Part shown: positions 9,465 to 19,402 of the stretch, piece after piece | Layout of the letters: the number at the start of each line of letters is the position of its first letter | Position numbering within the stretch: position 1 is the first letter of the stretch | Source of the DNA: Candidatus Kuenenia hertensis | Lineage (GTDB): Bacteria; Planctomycetota; Brocadiia; Brocadiales; Brocadiaceae | NCBI GenBank assembly: GCA_021646465.1 | Contig: SOET01000027.1 | Coordinates: forward strand, 1-59,861 | Length of the DNA stretch: 59,861 nucleotides | Direction of reading: 5' to 3' | Notes under the pieces: model-generated | Told to the model about the DNA's origin: nothing | Database searches by the model: none | The model's input: only the letters and a program-made list of their open reading frames with translations | Translations under genes and position numbers: made by a program

Positions 9465-9555
9465 TGTCTTTAATTTCTTTGATTACTCTTTATTTCTGCC
9501 TTAACAATTTTTTAATTAGCATGCTAGCCTTCCGCAGGTTTTCTGAGAGCATGTT

Positions 9556-12500
9556 CTAACTTTCTTTTGTAGGTACATCTTCTTCGTTCAGGCCGGTGGA
9601 AAGACCAGTACAAACGCTGAGATACCCTTCTTTTGAATGTACATATTCTTCGCTCAGGGGTTCTAAATGTTCGTCTTTTATGAGTTGACGGCCTTCTATG
9701 AGTTTGCCGAATATGTAATACAATCCGGGAATAACGATTACCCCGAAAACTGTTCCAATAAGCATACCCCCAAGAGAGGATGAGCCTATGGTGCGATTAC
9801 CTATGGCGCCAGGACCTGTGGCGACAACTAAAGGTATCAATCCCGCACAAAAGGCAAAAGAAGTCATCAGGATAGGTCGAAAACGCACCCTGGCGCCTTC
9901 TATGGCCGCTTCGAGTATGGTTGCTCCCTGCTGATGATTCTGAACGGCAAATTCCACGATCAGCACCGCATTCTTAGCCAGCAAGCCGACCAGCATGATC
10001 ATTCCCACCTGGGCATAAACGTCGTTGGCCAATCCCATGAGCTTGAGCAGTGAAAACGAACCAAATACTCCAATCGGCAAGGAAAGGATTACTGCTAAAG
10101 GCAAAACGAAGCTCTCGTACTGTGCAGCAAGCACCAAATAGATAAAAATGAGCACGATAATAAAGATATAAACCGCTTCATTTCCACGTGCTGCTTCATC
10201 AAACGAAAGTCCTTCCCAGGCGATGTCATACCCCGTAGGCAAAGTTTCCTCAGCTACCTCCCGTATCGCTTGTATGGCATCGCCAGTGGTGTAGCTCGAT
10301 GCGGGCAACCCCCTGATGGCTGCCGAATTGTATAAGTTGTAACGGGTAATTTCATTGGGTCCCTGTGTTTTTTTAATCTTCATGAATGATGAATAAGGCA
10401 CCATATCACCATGTTCACCTTTTACATACAGGTTCTTAATATCCGATGGGAACCTTCGGTATTCCGGAGCTGCCTGTGTGTAAACTTTGAAAAAACGGCC
10501 AAATCGAATAAACCCCTGCTCATAAGTACTCCCTATCAGAATATTGAGGTTTTCCATTGCTTTCCCGATAGACACTCCTTTTTGCATAGCAACTTTGTTG
10601 TCTATCTCCAACTCATATTGTGGATAATTGGCCGCATAAAAGGTAAATAAGCCGGACAACTCTTTTCGCTTGCGCAAGGCGTCCATAAATTCATTATTTA
10701 TTTTTTCAAATTCATGGTAATCCGTAGAATTGGTTTTATCGAGCAAGCGCAGGGAAAAACCGCCGGAAGAACCAAATCCCGGCACAGCAGGTGGTTCAAA
10801 AAACTCTATGATCGCTCCAATATCCTTCGTTTTTTCTTCCAATTCCTCCATGATCTCATGAACCGAACGTTCACGCTTCGACCAGTCCTTCAGGTTGATC
10901 AGGCAAGTCCCCGCATTAGAACCTCGTCCTTCTGTCATGATCTCATAACCGGCCAATGAAGTAACCGATTCAACATCATCAATTTCTTCACAAATTTCTT
11001 GCAGTTCATGGGCAACCTGATTGGTTAATTCCAGAGTGGAGCCCGGAGGGGTTTGTATAATAGCATAGATTGTCCCCTGGTCTTCACTGGGAACAAATCC
11101 TGCCGGAACAACTTTATTTTCCAGGAATATCCCGACACCAAATGCCAGCAATATCCCGAAAGTGACCAATCTTCTGTTTACTATTAATTTTAGCAATCCT
11201 ACATATCTTCCTGTTAGCTTTTCGAACCACCTGTTAAAATAGCCGAGCAACCACTTGATCGGTGATTTTTTTCTCGGTTTACCGTGCGTATTCTTCAATA
11301 TGATGGCACACAGCACCGGTGTAAGCGTAAGTGCAACAATACCCGAAATAACAATGGAAGTGGCCATCGTAATGGAGAACTGCCGGTAGAATACACCTAC
11401 CGGGCCAGACAAGAATGCTACAGGGATAAATACCGCTGTCATCACCAGTGTAATGGCAATAATGGCGCCACTGATCTCACTCATCACTTGTTTGGTGGCA
11501 TTATATGGCGACAGGTTTTCTTCTTCTTCCATTTTGGCATGTACAGCCTCTACTACCACAATGGCATTGTCCACTACTATACCAATGGCCAGCACAAGGG
11601 CAAATAAGGTGACCAGGTTGATGGAAAGTCCGAAAAGCTGCATGAAAAAGAAGGCGCCGATCAGGGATACCGGAACGGCCAGTGTTGGAATCAGCGTGGA
11701 GCGCCAATCGCCAAGAAAGATAAATACGACTAAAGCTACCAATATAAACGCGTCTCGTAAGGTATGCATCACTTGTTCAATAGAGGCGCCCAAAAATTGC
11801 GATACATCATAACTGATCTTATAATCCATTCCCGGTGGGAACTCCGTTTTTAATTCTTTCAGTTTGGCCTTTACCTGCTTAATTACATCATTGGCATTAC
11901 TGCCGACTGTTTGTTTTAAAACAATGGATGCCGCAGGATGACGGTCAATGTTGGAATAGATGTCAAAAAATTCGCTTCCCAGCTCTACATTGGCTATATC
12001 TTTCAGGTAGAGTATTTCGCCTTTTTCATTGGCACGAATGATGATATTCTCATATTGTTCCGGCTTATTATACCTTTCCTGGTATGTCAGCACATATTCA
12101 ACCGATTGTGCATATATTCCCGAACTTTGCCCTAATCTTCCCGGCCTGCCTATGATGCTTTGCTCCTCCATTGCCTCCATCACTTCTTCTGCCGATATGT
12201 TATATGCCCGCATCCGATCGGGTTTCAACCAGATGCGCATGGCATATTTCCGGCTCCCCAGTATTTGCGCCATCGCTATACCTTTAATTCGTTGTATTTC
12301 CGGTATCATTTTGGTATAGGCGTAATTGTAAAGGAACTTTTCATCGGTATTTTTATCTTCACTGTATAGGTTCACATACATCAACATGCTGGGTTGTATC
12401 GGTGTGATAATAACTCCTTCCATTTGAACCAGCAGAGGAAGATTGGGCATCACCTGATCCACCCTTGTTTTCACTCTTATAACCGCTTGATTAGGATCAG

Positions 12501-12792
12501 TACCGGGTTCAAATATTACCCGGATGGTAGCCTCTCCAGCGCTGGTAGCGTCAGATGCTATGTACCTCATGCCCTGAACACCATTGATAGCTGTTTCCAA
12601 TGGAATAAGAGTGGACTTAACCAACACATCGGCATTGGAACCCGGATAAGCGACAAAAATATTTACCGTTGTGGGAGCAATTTCCGGAAATTGCGATATA
12701 GGTAGCTGTGTCATGGCCAATCCACCCATAAAAACAATGATGAGCGATATGACAACTGAGAGGATGGGCCTATGAAGAATTTTACCGAACAT
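9556..12792 (-). CDS. RND efflux pump, HAE1 (AcrB-like) family
   Basis: This is a 1078-residue inner-membrane proton/drug antiporter, the full family length. It has an N-terminal membrane helix (MFGKILHRPILSVVISLIIV), the large periplasmic loops, and the central helix bundle with GIVVDNAIVVVEAVHAKM. The second repeat includes LAAQYESFVLPLAVILSLP and GLLAKNAVLIVEF, which contains the conserved Lys of helix 10. AcrB has two neighbouring Asp residues in helix 4 (DD); here the pair is Asp-Asn, and the codon at this position is AAT. The pump takes substrate from the periplasm or membrane and passes it through the adaptor and channel encoded on either side. The ATG overlaps no other gene, and the adaptor ends 35 bases upstream. 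Confidence 0.95.
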   Translation of the reverse strand: MFGKILHRPILSVVISLIIVFMGGLAMTQLPISQFPEIAPTTVNIFVAYPGSNADVLVKSTLIPLETAINGVQGMRYIASDATSAGEATIRVIFEPGTDPNQAVIRVKTRVDQVMPNLPLLVQMEGVIITPIQPSMLMYVNLYSEDKNTDEKFLYNYAYTKMIPEIQRIKGIAMAQILGSRKYAMRIWLKPDRMRAYNISAEEVMEAMEEQSIIGRPGRLGQSSGIYAQSVEYVLTYQERYNKPEQYENIIIRANEKGEILYLKDIANVELGSEFFDIYSNIDRHPAASIVLKQTVGSNANDVIKQVKAKLKELKTEFPPGMDYKISYDVSQFLGASIEQVMHTLRDAFILVALVVFIFLGDWRSTLIPTLAVPVSLIGAFFFMQLFGLSINLVTLFALVLAIGIVVDNAIVVVEAVHAKMEEEENLSPYNATKQVMSEISGAIIAITLVMTAVFIPVAFLSGPVGVFYRQFSITMATSIVISGIVALTLTPVLCAIILKNTHGKPRKKSPIKWLLGYFNRWFEKLTGRYVGLLKLIVNRRLVTFGILLAFGVGIFLENKVVPAGFVPSEDQGTIYAIIQTPPGSTLELTNQVAHELQEICEEIDDVESVTSLAGYEIMTEGRGSNAGTCLINLKDWSKRERSVHEIMEELEEKTKDIGAIIEFFEPPAVPGFGSSGGFSLRLLDKTNSTDYHEFEKINNEFMDALRKRKELSGLFTFYAANYPQYELEIDNKVAMQKGVSIGKAMENLNILIGSTYEQGFIRFGRFFKVYTQAAPEYRRFPSDIKNLYVKGEHGDMVPYSSFMKIKKTQGPNEITRYNLYNSAAIRGLPASSYTTGDAIQAIREVAEETLPTGYDIAWEGLSFDEAARGNEAVYIFIIVLIFIYLVLAAQYESFVLPLAVILSLPIGVFGSFSLLKLMGLANDVYAQVGMIMLVGLLAKNAVLIVEFAVQNHQQGATILEAAIEGARVRFRPILMTSFAFCAGLIPLVVATGPGAIGNRTIGSSSLGGMLIGTVFGVIVIPGLYYIFGKLIEGRQLIKDEHLEPLSEEYVHSKEGYLSVCTGLSTGLNEEDVPTKES

Positions 12793-12827
12793 ATTTCTTG
12801 CCTTTTTTACCTTTCTTAATACTTACA

Positions 12828-13913
12828 TTATTCTGCATATAATTCCAGATGTGTCATTACCGAATCGGGTTCCAGAAATTCATAGGTTATTTCATCCTTA
12901 TCTCGTACTTTGCGCAAGCCTTCTAAAAGTATCTTATCGCTTTCAGTCAAACCTTCTTTTACCACAAATAGGTGCGGCATTTCCTCACCTATGGTAATTT
13001 GCCTTGTTCTTACTTCATTGTTTTCATCTATCACAAAAACATATTTCTTGTCCATGATCTCAAAGGTGGCTTTCTGCGGAATCAGCAGTGCATTTATGAG
13101 CGGTTCGGTCATTAGGATATTACCTGTTTCTCCATGTCTTAACAGTCCTTCCGGGTTGGGGAATGTTGCCCTGAAAGCAATATTGCCTGTTTCGTTGTTA
13201 AAATCGGCTTCAATGGTGGTAACTACTCCGGGGTATTCAAAAAGCTGATTATTTGCCATTCGTAACTTTACTTGTATCGGACTGTGGTTTTTTGTCCTTG
13301 TTTTGTAATCTAAATATTCCGCTTCAGGCACATTGAAGTACACCCACATTTCGCTGTTGTCCGATAAGCTGGTAAGCAGTTCGCCTTCTTCCAAAAGACT
13401 TCCAAGCCTTACATGGAAGTGATCTATCAAACCATCAAAGGGGGCTCTGATCTCCGTAAATCTTAAGTGTGCCCGAGCCAAGTCCTGTTCAGCCTTTGCT
13501 TTATCGAATCTTGCCTTAACCATTGCCAATTCATTAGGAGATACTACATTGTTGTCCGCAAGCGACTTAGTAGTTAAGTATTCAATTTCCGCCACTTTTG
13601 CTTCAGCCTGTGCTTTCTTCAATTCGGCCTGGTATATAACGGGCATGATCTGGAACATAAGCTGCCCTTTCTTTACCAACTGCCCTTCATCCACAAAAAT
13701 CTTCTGTAAGTAACCTCTTTCGAGTGCTCTTACTTCAATATGTTGTATGGCATGGATTTGACATACGTACTCCCTGGTGATGGAAGTGTCTTTTCTTGCC
13801 GGGCTGGTAACCGGAAATTTGACTTCCTCTTTTTTATGTTCTCCGTGTTCTGTTTCACAGCCTGTATGGCATAACAAAGCAATCAGGCTTACGAGTATGA
13901 GCATTCTTTTCAT
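12828..13913 (-). CDS. RND efflux periplasmic adaptor (membrane fusion protein)
   Basis: This is an adaptor of about 361 residues. I prefer the start at 13913 (MKRMLILVSLIALL), which has GGAG at good spacing; an ATG five codons upstream at 13928 is also possible. A lipobox cysteine (LLCHTGC) anchors it to the inner membrane. The order is lipoyl half (IEVRALERGYLQKIFVDEGQ), helical hairpin (KAQAEAKVAEIEYL to AKAEQDLARAHL), second lipoyl half (TEIRAPFDGLIDHFHVRLGS), then the beta-barrel and membrane-proximal domains. It bridges the pump and the outer-membrane channel and is the first gene of the operon. Confidence 0.93.
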   Translation of the reverse strand: MKRMLILVSLIALLCHTGCETEHGEHKKEEVKFPVTSPARKDTSITREYVCQIHAIQHIEVRALERGYLQKIFVDEGQLVKKGQLMFQIMPVIYQAELKKAQAEAKVAEIEYLTTKSLADNNVVSPNELAMVKARFDKAKAEQDLARAHLRFTEIRAPFDGLIDHFHVRLGSLLEEGELLTSLSDNSEMWVYFNVPEAEYLDYKTRTKNHSPIQVKLRMANNQLFEYPGVVTTIEADFNNETGNIAFRATFPNPEGLLRHGETGNILMTEPLINALLIPQKATFEIMDKKYVFVIDENNEVRTRQITIGEEMPHLFVVKEGLTESDKILLEGLRKVRDKDEITYEFLEPDSVMTHLELYAE

Positions 13914-14128
13914 CAATACTCCAGACATTAAAATGTTTATTATTATACGATTAGATAATTGAAACGGGTATGTTTTCTGCCGAGTTGATCAGCAAAAGGG
14001 GTAGATAGGGCCTCACCTGAAGACATAGTTGCATCACTGAAGCGTCCATACACGGATGAAGCGCTTTAAGCAGTAACGTAAATTAATTAAACAAGCCAGG
14101 CAGCAAAAGGTCCCTTATTCAGAAAGGA

Positions 14129-14524
14129 TCAACAGCGGAATACTTCAAAAAGAAGGAAAAGAGGAGGATGGTAACGGTGGCAAGTCGATAAAGGGACAGA
14201 CCGGAACGGCGGCGCATTTACATGATATGTTAATTGCTCTCCGTTGGAATAATATCCCTGAAGAATCTCTAGCTTCTTTTTAACATTTTTTTCTTCCTGC
14301 TCCCATTCTTCTCCCGGAAAAGATGTGAAATGGAGGTTCAGAGGATCACCGCAATCATCAACAATAACACCGGAAAAGCTATCATGATGTGAATCAATCG
14401 AAGTCTCAACTTGCTGATGATTTGACTGAGTATTAAAGGTAGAAGGCTCTCCAAATCCGAAAGGGCAGAGAATGCTACTTATAAAGATTAATGAAAGAAT
14501 TATTTTTGAGAATTGTTTAACCAT
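14129..14524 (-). CDS. Small exported protein of unknown function
   Basis: This is a protein of about 131 residues. I take the start at 14524 (MVKQFSKIILSLIFISSILC), which gives a clean signal peptide; an in-frame ATG nine codons upstream at 14551 is the alternative. The mature part is short, with His-rich patches (SNHQQVETSIDSHHDS), an acidic VIVDDCGDPLN and a C-terminus rich in Pro, Cys and aromatic residues. No family is recognised. It lies about 215 bases upstream of the RND operon on the same strand, so it may be co-regulated with efflux, but this is only positional. Confidence 0.4.
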   Translation of the reverse strand: MVKQFSKIILSLIFISSILCPFGFGEPSTFNTQSNHQQVETSIDSHHDSFSGVIVDDCGDPLNLHFTSFPGEEWEQEEKNVKKKLEILQGYYSNGEQLTYHVNAPPFRSVPLSTCHRYHPPLFLLFEVFRC

Positions 14525-14551
14525 AAAATAAGTAATAGTAGCTATTATCAA

Positions 14552-14880
14552 AAATGCAAAATAAGGTTATTGATGTAAGTGTAATAAAACATTACCATAA
14601 TTCAACTATTTTTTTTGAATATTATGCTTTGTAATGAAACTTTTAATCAGGGAACAATATACCTATTAGCCAGACCAATACCGACCTTCCTGCCGATCAG
14701 GTGGCGCTCAAATACAAGGATCTCCTGTCTGCAGGTAGGCAGGCAGGCTGGCAGGTAGAGCATGTTTTTCCGTGATGTAAAATCAATTGCGGACAGCGGA
14801 CACAAGGCCGGTATATCACCAGAGGAATGTGTCCTAAAACTCATTTCACTATTTTCCACTGAAAGGATATTTTATTGCTC
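14552..14880. other. Gene-free gap with short GCAGG repeats
   Basis: There is no convincing gene. At 14726-14757 several GCAGG/GGCAGG units occur close together (TGTCTGCAGGTAGGCAGGCA, then GGCTGGCAGG). They form a small palindromic, REP-like block related in style to CCTGCCTGTC at 46809. An open frame across this block on the minus strand has no family resemblance and is read as chance. Confidence 0.4.
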
Positions 14881-15756
14881 CTAAGAAACGCAATCCTTTA
14901 CCGCCGTTTCAATTTCCGGAAATAAAAAGGTGAAACCACTGTCCAAAAGTCTTTTTGGAATTACATTCTGCCCCATTGTAAGAACCTGAGAACCCTCACC
15001 TAATTGCAACCACAGCACAAATTTTGGTACCTGAAAAAAAGCAGGCCTGCAAAGCGCTTTTCCCATGGCACGAGTAAAACCTTTATTTGTTGTGGGATTA
15101 GGTGCGGTAAGATTATAAATGCCCTCATAGGCCGTATTTTCTATTACTGTCTGGTAAGCACGTATCAGATCCTTTATGTGTACCCATGAAAATGGTTGTT
15201 TGCCATCTCCAATCGTACCTCCCAAACCCAACTTAAAGGGAATAAGCATCTTCTTAAGTGCACCGCCATCCTTTCCCAGGACTATGCCAAAGCGAAATAT
15301 AACTGTTCGTATACCAATATCTTTCGCTTTCATTGCCTCCTGTTCCCAATCTTGTGTAAGATTGCCGAGAAAATCATCTGATTTTACATGTCGTTCCTCA
15401 GTATGTGTGCCTTCCGCGGCATAGTATCCTATTGCAGAGGTAGAAATAAACAGTTGCGGTTTTTGGCTTGCGAGTGAACATGCTTTTACAAGTTTGCGGG
15501 TAACGTCTATCCTGCTCTCATACATAATCTTTTTATACGCTACTGTCCATTTTCCGATAATCGGCGCTCCCGCCAGATTAATAATGATATCTGCTCCATT
15601 TATGCGCTCTGCAAGCGCTTCAGGTGCAAGAGTGAAATCCTTTCTGCCAAGGGACAGAACTTCGTAATTCTCCGCATGAAAGGCTCTGGTTAAATGGGTA
15701 CCTACAAATCCACTTGCACCACTCATGGCAATTATATGTTTGGCTTTCTCCTCCAT
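14881..15756 (-). CDS. TIGR01777 family NAD(P)-binding epimerase-like protein
   Basis: This is a 291-residue member of the extended short-chain dehydrogenase group (YfcH/SDR39U1, TIGR01777). The Rossmann motif GASGFVGTHL lies near the N-terminus, followed by IINLAGAPIIGKWT, the STSAIGYY segment with the Tyr of the active site, TVIFRFGIVLGKDGGAL, and the C-terminal DUF1731 region (VPKFVLWLQLGEGSQVLTMG, QNVIPKRLLDSGFTF). Family members bind NAD(P) in the cytosol and their substrate is mostly unknown. The gene follows the outer-membrane protein gene by about 60 bases on the same strand. Confidence 0.88.
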   Translation of the reverse strand: MEEKAKHIIAMSGASGFVGTHLTRAFHAENYEVLSLGRKDFTLAPEALAERINGADIIINLAGAPIIGKWTVAYKKIMYESRIDVTRKLVKACSLASQKPQLFISTSAIGYYAAEGTHTEERHVKSDDFLGNLTQDWEQEAMKAKDIGIRTVIFRFGIVLGKDGGALKKMLIPFKLGLGGTIGDGKQPFSWVHIKDLIRAYQTVIENTAYEGIYNLTAPNPTTNKGFTRAMGKALCRPAFFQVPKFVLWLQLGEGSQVLTMGQNVIPKRLLDSGFTFLFPEIETAVKDCVS

Positions 15757-15818
15757 GCCCCTCTCCTTTCATAATTGATATTGGCTTCATGTTTCCCTGT
15801 GTTTTTTCTGTCTACACC

Positions 15819-16790
15819 CTAAAAATCTTTAATAATACCAAACCAAATCCTCTTATCAAATTCTTCCGCTCCGTTTAACGGAAATTCATACCCTTGCAGT
15901 ACATACCAGTTATTGGAGAGTTCCCAACGAACTCCCGGCAAGAGATCGATCTTATATTCCTCTCCTTTCTCCAAACCATATCCCCTTACCCCGTTCAATT
16001 CAATAAACGGCGTTATTGCCTCCAAAACAGGTGTTTCTCTTATGGTAATGGTTTTTGCCAGCGCAGCGCCGAAGAGGAAGTCCACGTTTGCATCTTCTCT
16101 ATGCTCTCCGCCTGTGGGAACTTCCACACCCAAAAAAGCCTGGAAGCTTATACGGCGTCCAATATCTAACCAAAAAGCAAGCTCCTGCCCCACAGTGGTA
16201 ATTTCCTTGCCCAAGTGCCGGTCTTCATCGCCCGTAATGATATTTACCGTAGAACCAGTGGATAACGATATCCTCTCGTTTTCCATGAGCATTGTTCTTA
16301 AAGCCAATTTCGTGTCACCAAATCCGAAGGTGTCATCACCATCATCCGTATTTACGTGCAATAACTCCATTTCTACATCAAATTTAATACGAAGGGTAAG
16401 AGGAAGCTCCAAGGCGAGCCTCCATTCACTCACATCTGCGTCTCCATGATGTTCGTCATTAGAATAAAGATAATTCGCCCGAAGCTCTCTGCTAAAAAAA
16501 CCAGGAATAATCCTCAACAACGATACCCTTGGTGATGAGTCTTCGCTATGTTCATAATGTTGCCATGGGGTTGCCCAGCCATCGAAATAGTTCGAAAAGC
16601 TAAGATTCCTTTTTAGTCCTTTAGGTGCATGCTCAGTATGGATATTTGTTAATTCACTTCCGGACGCACTCCCCATATGGCCTTCTAATGATTCAACATT
16701 TGCAAAACAATCTGTGGTATAAATGAAGAAACATAAACTCAACGATAAAATCATGGTGCAAATATAATGAAACATTAGTTTCTCCTTCAT
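15819..16790 (-). CDS. Predicted outer-membrane beta-barrel protein
   Basis: This is a 323-residue exported protein. The signal peptide covers roughly residues 1-30 (LSLCFFIYTTDCFA). The rest alternates hydrophobic and polar residues in repeated amphipathic strands (WRLALELPLTLRIKFDVEME, LAFWLDIGRRISFQAFLGVE, PGVRWELSNNWYVLQGYEFP) and ends with a terminal aromatic residue (GIIKDF), the usual end of an outer-membrane barrel. The shape resembles 'MetA-pathway/phenol' and transporter-like barrels, but no substrate can be assigned. Its start codon overlaps the stop of the REC-GGDEF gene (ATGA), so the two are translationally coupled. Confidence 0.65.
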   Translation of the reverse strand: MKEKLMFHYICTMILSLSLCFFIYTTDCFANVESLEGHMGSASGSELTNIHTEHAPKGLKRNLSFSNYFDGWATPWQHYEHSEDSSPRVSLLRIIPGFFSRELRANYLYSNDEHHGDADVSEWRLALELPLTLRIKFDVEMELLHVNTDDGDDTFGFGDTKLALRTMLMENERISLSTGSTVNIITGDEDRHLGKEITTVGQELAFWLDIGRRISFQAFLGVEVPTGGEHREDANVDFLFGAALAKTITIRETPVLEAITPFIELNGVRGYGLEKGEEYKIDLLPGVRWELSNNWYVLQGYEFPLNGAEEFDKRIWFGIIKDF

Positions 16791-17767
16791 GAATGACCAG
16801 TAATTATTTTTACCCTGTTACGACCTTCCTGTTTTGCATTATAAAGAGCTTTATCAGCAAATTCAATTAATGTTTCAGGAGAACCCTTTTTGTTGGGGAT
16901 TATAACAGAAACACCTATACTGCACGTAACATAATCAGAAACCTTTGAGTATTTATGCGGAATTTTAAGCATTTCAATGGCTTCACGTACTTTCTCAGCA
17001 AATATGGCCGCATGTTCATAGTTCATTTCAGTTAAAATAACTGCAAATTCTTCTCCCCCATATCTTGCAGCCAAATCACCGGGACGATTAACAATGCCAT
17101 TTATTGTTTTTGCCACCAGCTTAAGGCATTCATCGCCCGCCTGATGTCCGTAATTGTCATTAAAACTCTTGAAGAAATCAACATCTAACAGCAACAATGT
17201 TAGCGACGTATTATCACGTAACGAACGCCTCCATTCTTTATCGTGCATTTCATCAAAATGCCGACGATTAGCAATGCCTGTCAAACCATCTGCGTATGAC
17301 AGGAGTTGTAATTTTCGGTTTGTTTCTTCCAGTTGCCGCATAGTTTCTTTTCTCTGATCCATTTCCTGTTTTAATTTTAAAACAGAACGGACTCTTGCCA
17401 AAAGCTCAACCTTATTTACAGGTTTGTTTACAAAGTCAATGGCGCCTGCTTCAAACGCATGTTCTATATATTTATCATCTCCACTCCCCGTCATTATTAT
17501 AATCGGAATATCCTTTAAGTGTTCTTTCGTTTTTATCAGTTTACATGCCTCTATACCATCTATTTCGGGCATTACAATATCCATCAAAATTACATCATAC
17601 GTTTCTGTGCATTTTAACGTATGATTTATTTTAAGCATTTCAAATGCTTCAGCGGCGGACTTAGCAAATGAAATATTATTGTATCCTTCTTTTTTTAAAA
17701 TATGCCCCAATAATAAATGTAAATCGCCGGAATCATCAATTATTAAAATATTCTGTGTTTTATTCAT
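16787..17767 (-). CDS. Response regulator with diguanylate cyclase output (REC-GGDEF)
   Basis: This is a 326-residue protein. Residues 5-125 are a receiver domain with acidic pair D11-D12, phospho-acceptor D63 (ILMDIVMPEIDG) and Lys in NKP. A short coiled coil (residues 130-155) leads to a GGDEF domain with active-site GGEEF at 237-241 and an intact inhibitory I-site RPGD at 228-231, five residues before it. It should make cyclic-di-GMP when phosphorylated and be product-inhibited. No kinase is adjacent. It is the promoter-proximal gene before the beta-barrel protein, which it overlaps by 4 bases. Confidence 0.93.
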   Translation of the reverse strand: MNKTQNILIIDDSGDLHLLLGHILKKEGYNNISFAKSAAEAFEMLKINHTLKCTETYDVILMDIVMPEIDGIEACKLIKTKEHLKDIPIIIMTGSGDDKYIEHAFEAGAIDFVNKPVNKVELLARVRSVLKLKQEMDQRKETMRQLEETNRKLQLLSYADGLTGIANRRHFDEMHDKEWRRSLRDNTSLTLLLLDVDFFKSFNDNYGHQAGDECLKLVAKTINGIVNRPGDLAARYGGEEFAVILTEMNYEHAAIFAEKVREAIEMLKIPHKYSKVSDYVTCSIGVSVIIPNKKGSPETLIEFADKALYNAKQEGRNRVKIITGHS

Positions 17768-17945
17768 TTTCTATTATTTTTTGGAAGGGAGGAAATTATG
17801 CTTATATTAATGGGTTTGTGTGATGTGTGAGGTTGCTGGCAGGAAAAGGCGAAAGCATCAGGGCAGAAGAAAATACACTTTAATTTCCTCATACCCCAAT
17901 CAACAATTTAACAGATATCAAAAAATTTATTGGTTTCTGCATAGG

Positions 17946-19343
17946 CTAACGAACTTTCAATCGTGTGTATCCTTGATGTTCACCATAAATGTCCGACCAA
18001 ACGATACCCACGTCCCATATTTCACCCTTTTTCATTAGTTTAAGCAATGCACCAAATTCTTCAATATTATTCACCCTGTATTGCCCTACATAAACAAGTA
18101 CGTGGCCTGCCTTGATTCCGACATTATCCGCGGGGCTTTTTTTTTGAACGTCTGAAATTAATACACCCCCCTTAACCCACCATAAATTCAGTTGTTGTGC
18201 GAGCTGAGGTGTTAAATCCTGCACATAAAGTCCAAGTTTTTCTAAAGCGAGTTTCTCTACCGAAGGCAAAGGAGCCTTTTCAAGGTTAACCGACAACTCT
18301 CTTTCCTGACCGTTGCGAACAATTTTAATGTTTAATTTATCACCTGCATTTTTTTTCAATATGTATTTTTCAAAATCCAGAACATCAAAAATTCTCTTCG
18401 AATCAATCTGTACAATAAAATCACCCGTCTTTATTTTTGCCTTGTGTGCCGGGCTTTCTTTTTCAACCGAAGAGACCAGTATACCTTTTGAAACATCATC
18501 CTGTTCCTCTACCTGCACACCAAACCATATTTTATTAAGTTCTCTGAAATTAAATAGCTTGACTAGTGTTTCGCGAACTTTATCTACCGGAATGGCAAAC
18601 CCAATACCCTGGGCATGATTTACAATTGCAGAATTTATCCCGATAAGCTCTCCGTCAATATTAATTAAAGGGCCGCCGCTATTCCCCGGATTTATCAATG
18701 CATCAGTTTGAAGAAGACCCTCGTATTCAATATCCCCGTAATCACTGTTAAAAGTAAATGTACGGTTCTTCGCACTCAGGACGCCTGTGGTTACAGAATT
18801 TTCCAATCCAAAAGGATTTCCCAGAGCAATTACCGTTTCACCGATCATAAGGTCTTTTGACGTGCCGATTTTAACGTAAGGAAGCGGTTCTTCTGAATCT
18901 ATTTTTAGAACTGCCAGATCACTTACCGGATCAGAACTAATCATTGTCGCCTCATAATTTTTACCACTTGCCAATCTTACATTGAGTTTTGAAGCACGAC
19001 TTACTACATGTTCGTTTGTTATAATATAGCCGTCTTCATCAATAATTACTCCGGAACCTAAAGGCCTTTCTACCATTTTTCTTTGATTTTTATTAAAATA
19101 ATCATTGAAAAATTGTTCAAATAATTCACTCCGAAATCCAAAAAAGGGGTCTCCGTGCCGCTGTTTAATAAATCTTTCAGTGCTTATATTAGCGACTGCA
19201 GGGCTTGCCTTCTCCACCGCAACAACAATCGGTGTCCGGCGGTTAGAGTTTTCATTTAATGCAAATGCCGTATTATTTGACAATAATACGGCATAATTGC
19301 ACATAACAACGATAAATAAAAAAGAGAGCAGACGCTGTTTCAT
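17946..19343 (-). CDS. HtrA/DegP-type periplasmic serine protease
   Basis: This is a 465-residue exported protease. The signal peptide ends near residue 28 (NNTAFA). The trypsin-like domain carries H112 (TNEHVVS), D142 (SDPVSDLAVLKI) and S222 in NPGNSGGPL. Two PDZ domains follow, the first from about residue 270 (FGVQVEEQDDVSKGILVSSV) and the second from about residue 370 (LGLYVQDLTPQLAQQLNL). The DegQ/DegP family degrades or refolds damaged envelope proteins. The long acidic loop between the signal peptide and the protease core (GFRSELFEQFFNDYF) is the usual LA loop. It ends 60 bases ahead of the DUF4340 protein's stop. Confidence 0.95.
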   Translation of the reverse strand: MKQRLLSFLFIVVMCNYAVLLSNNTAFALNENSNRRTPIVVAVEKASPAVANISTERFIKQRHGDPFFGFRSELFEQFFNDYFNKNQRKMVERPLGSGVIIDEDGYIITNEHVVSRASKLNVRLASGKNYEATMISSDPVSDLAVLKIDSEEPLPYVKIGTSKDLMIGETVIALGNPFGLENSVTTGVLSAKNRTFTFNSDYGDIEYEGLLQTDALINPGNSGGPLINIDGELIGINSAIVNHAQGIGFAIPVDKVRETLVKLFNFRELNKIWFGVQVEEQDDVSKGILVSSVEKESPAHKAKIKTGDFIVQIDSKRIFDVLDFEKYILKKNAGDKLNIKIVRNGQERELSVNLEKAPLPSVEKLALEKLGLYVQDLTPQLAQQLNLWWVKGGVLISDVQKKSPADNVGIKAGHVLVYVGQYRVNNIEEFGALLKLMKKGEIWDVGIVWSDIYGEHQGYTRLKVR

Positions 19344-19402
19344 TCAAATATCTTCTATAAATGAATGGTATTATGATACTAAAACCGCGGGGAGTTCAAC
19401 AA

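Noticed and set aside
11284-11812. Plus-strand ORFs opposite the RND pump
   Set aside because: They are shadows of a long gene with clear homology on the minus strand.
14647-14859. 70-residue minus-strand ORF
   Set aside because: It runs through a GCAGG repeat block, has no recognisable domain and no good start signal.
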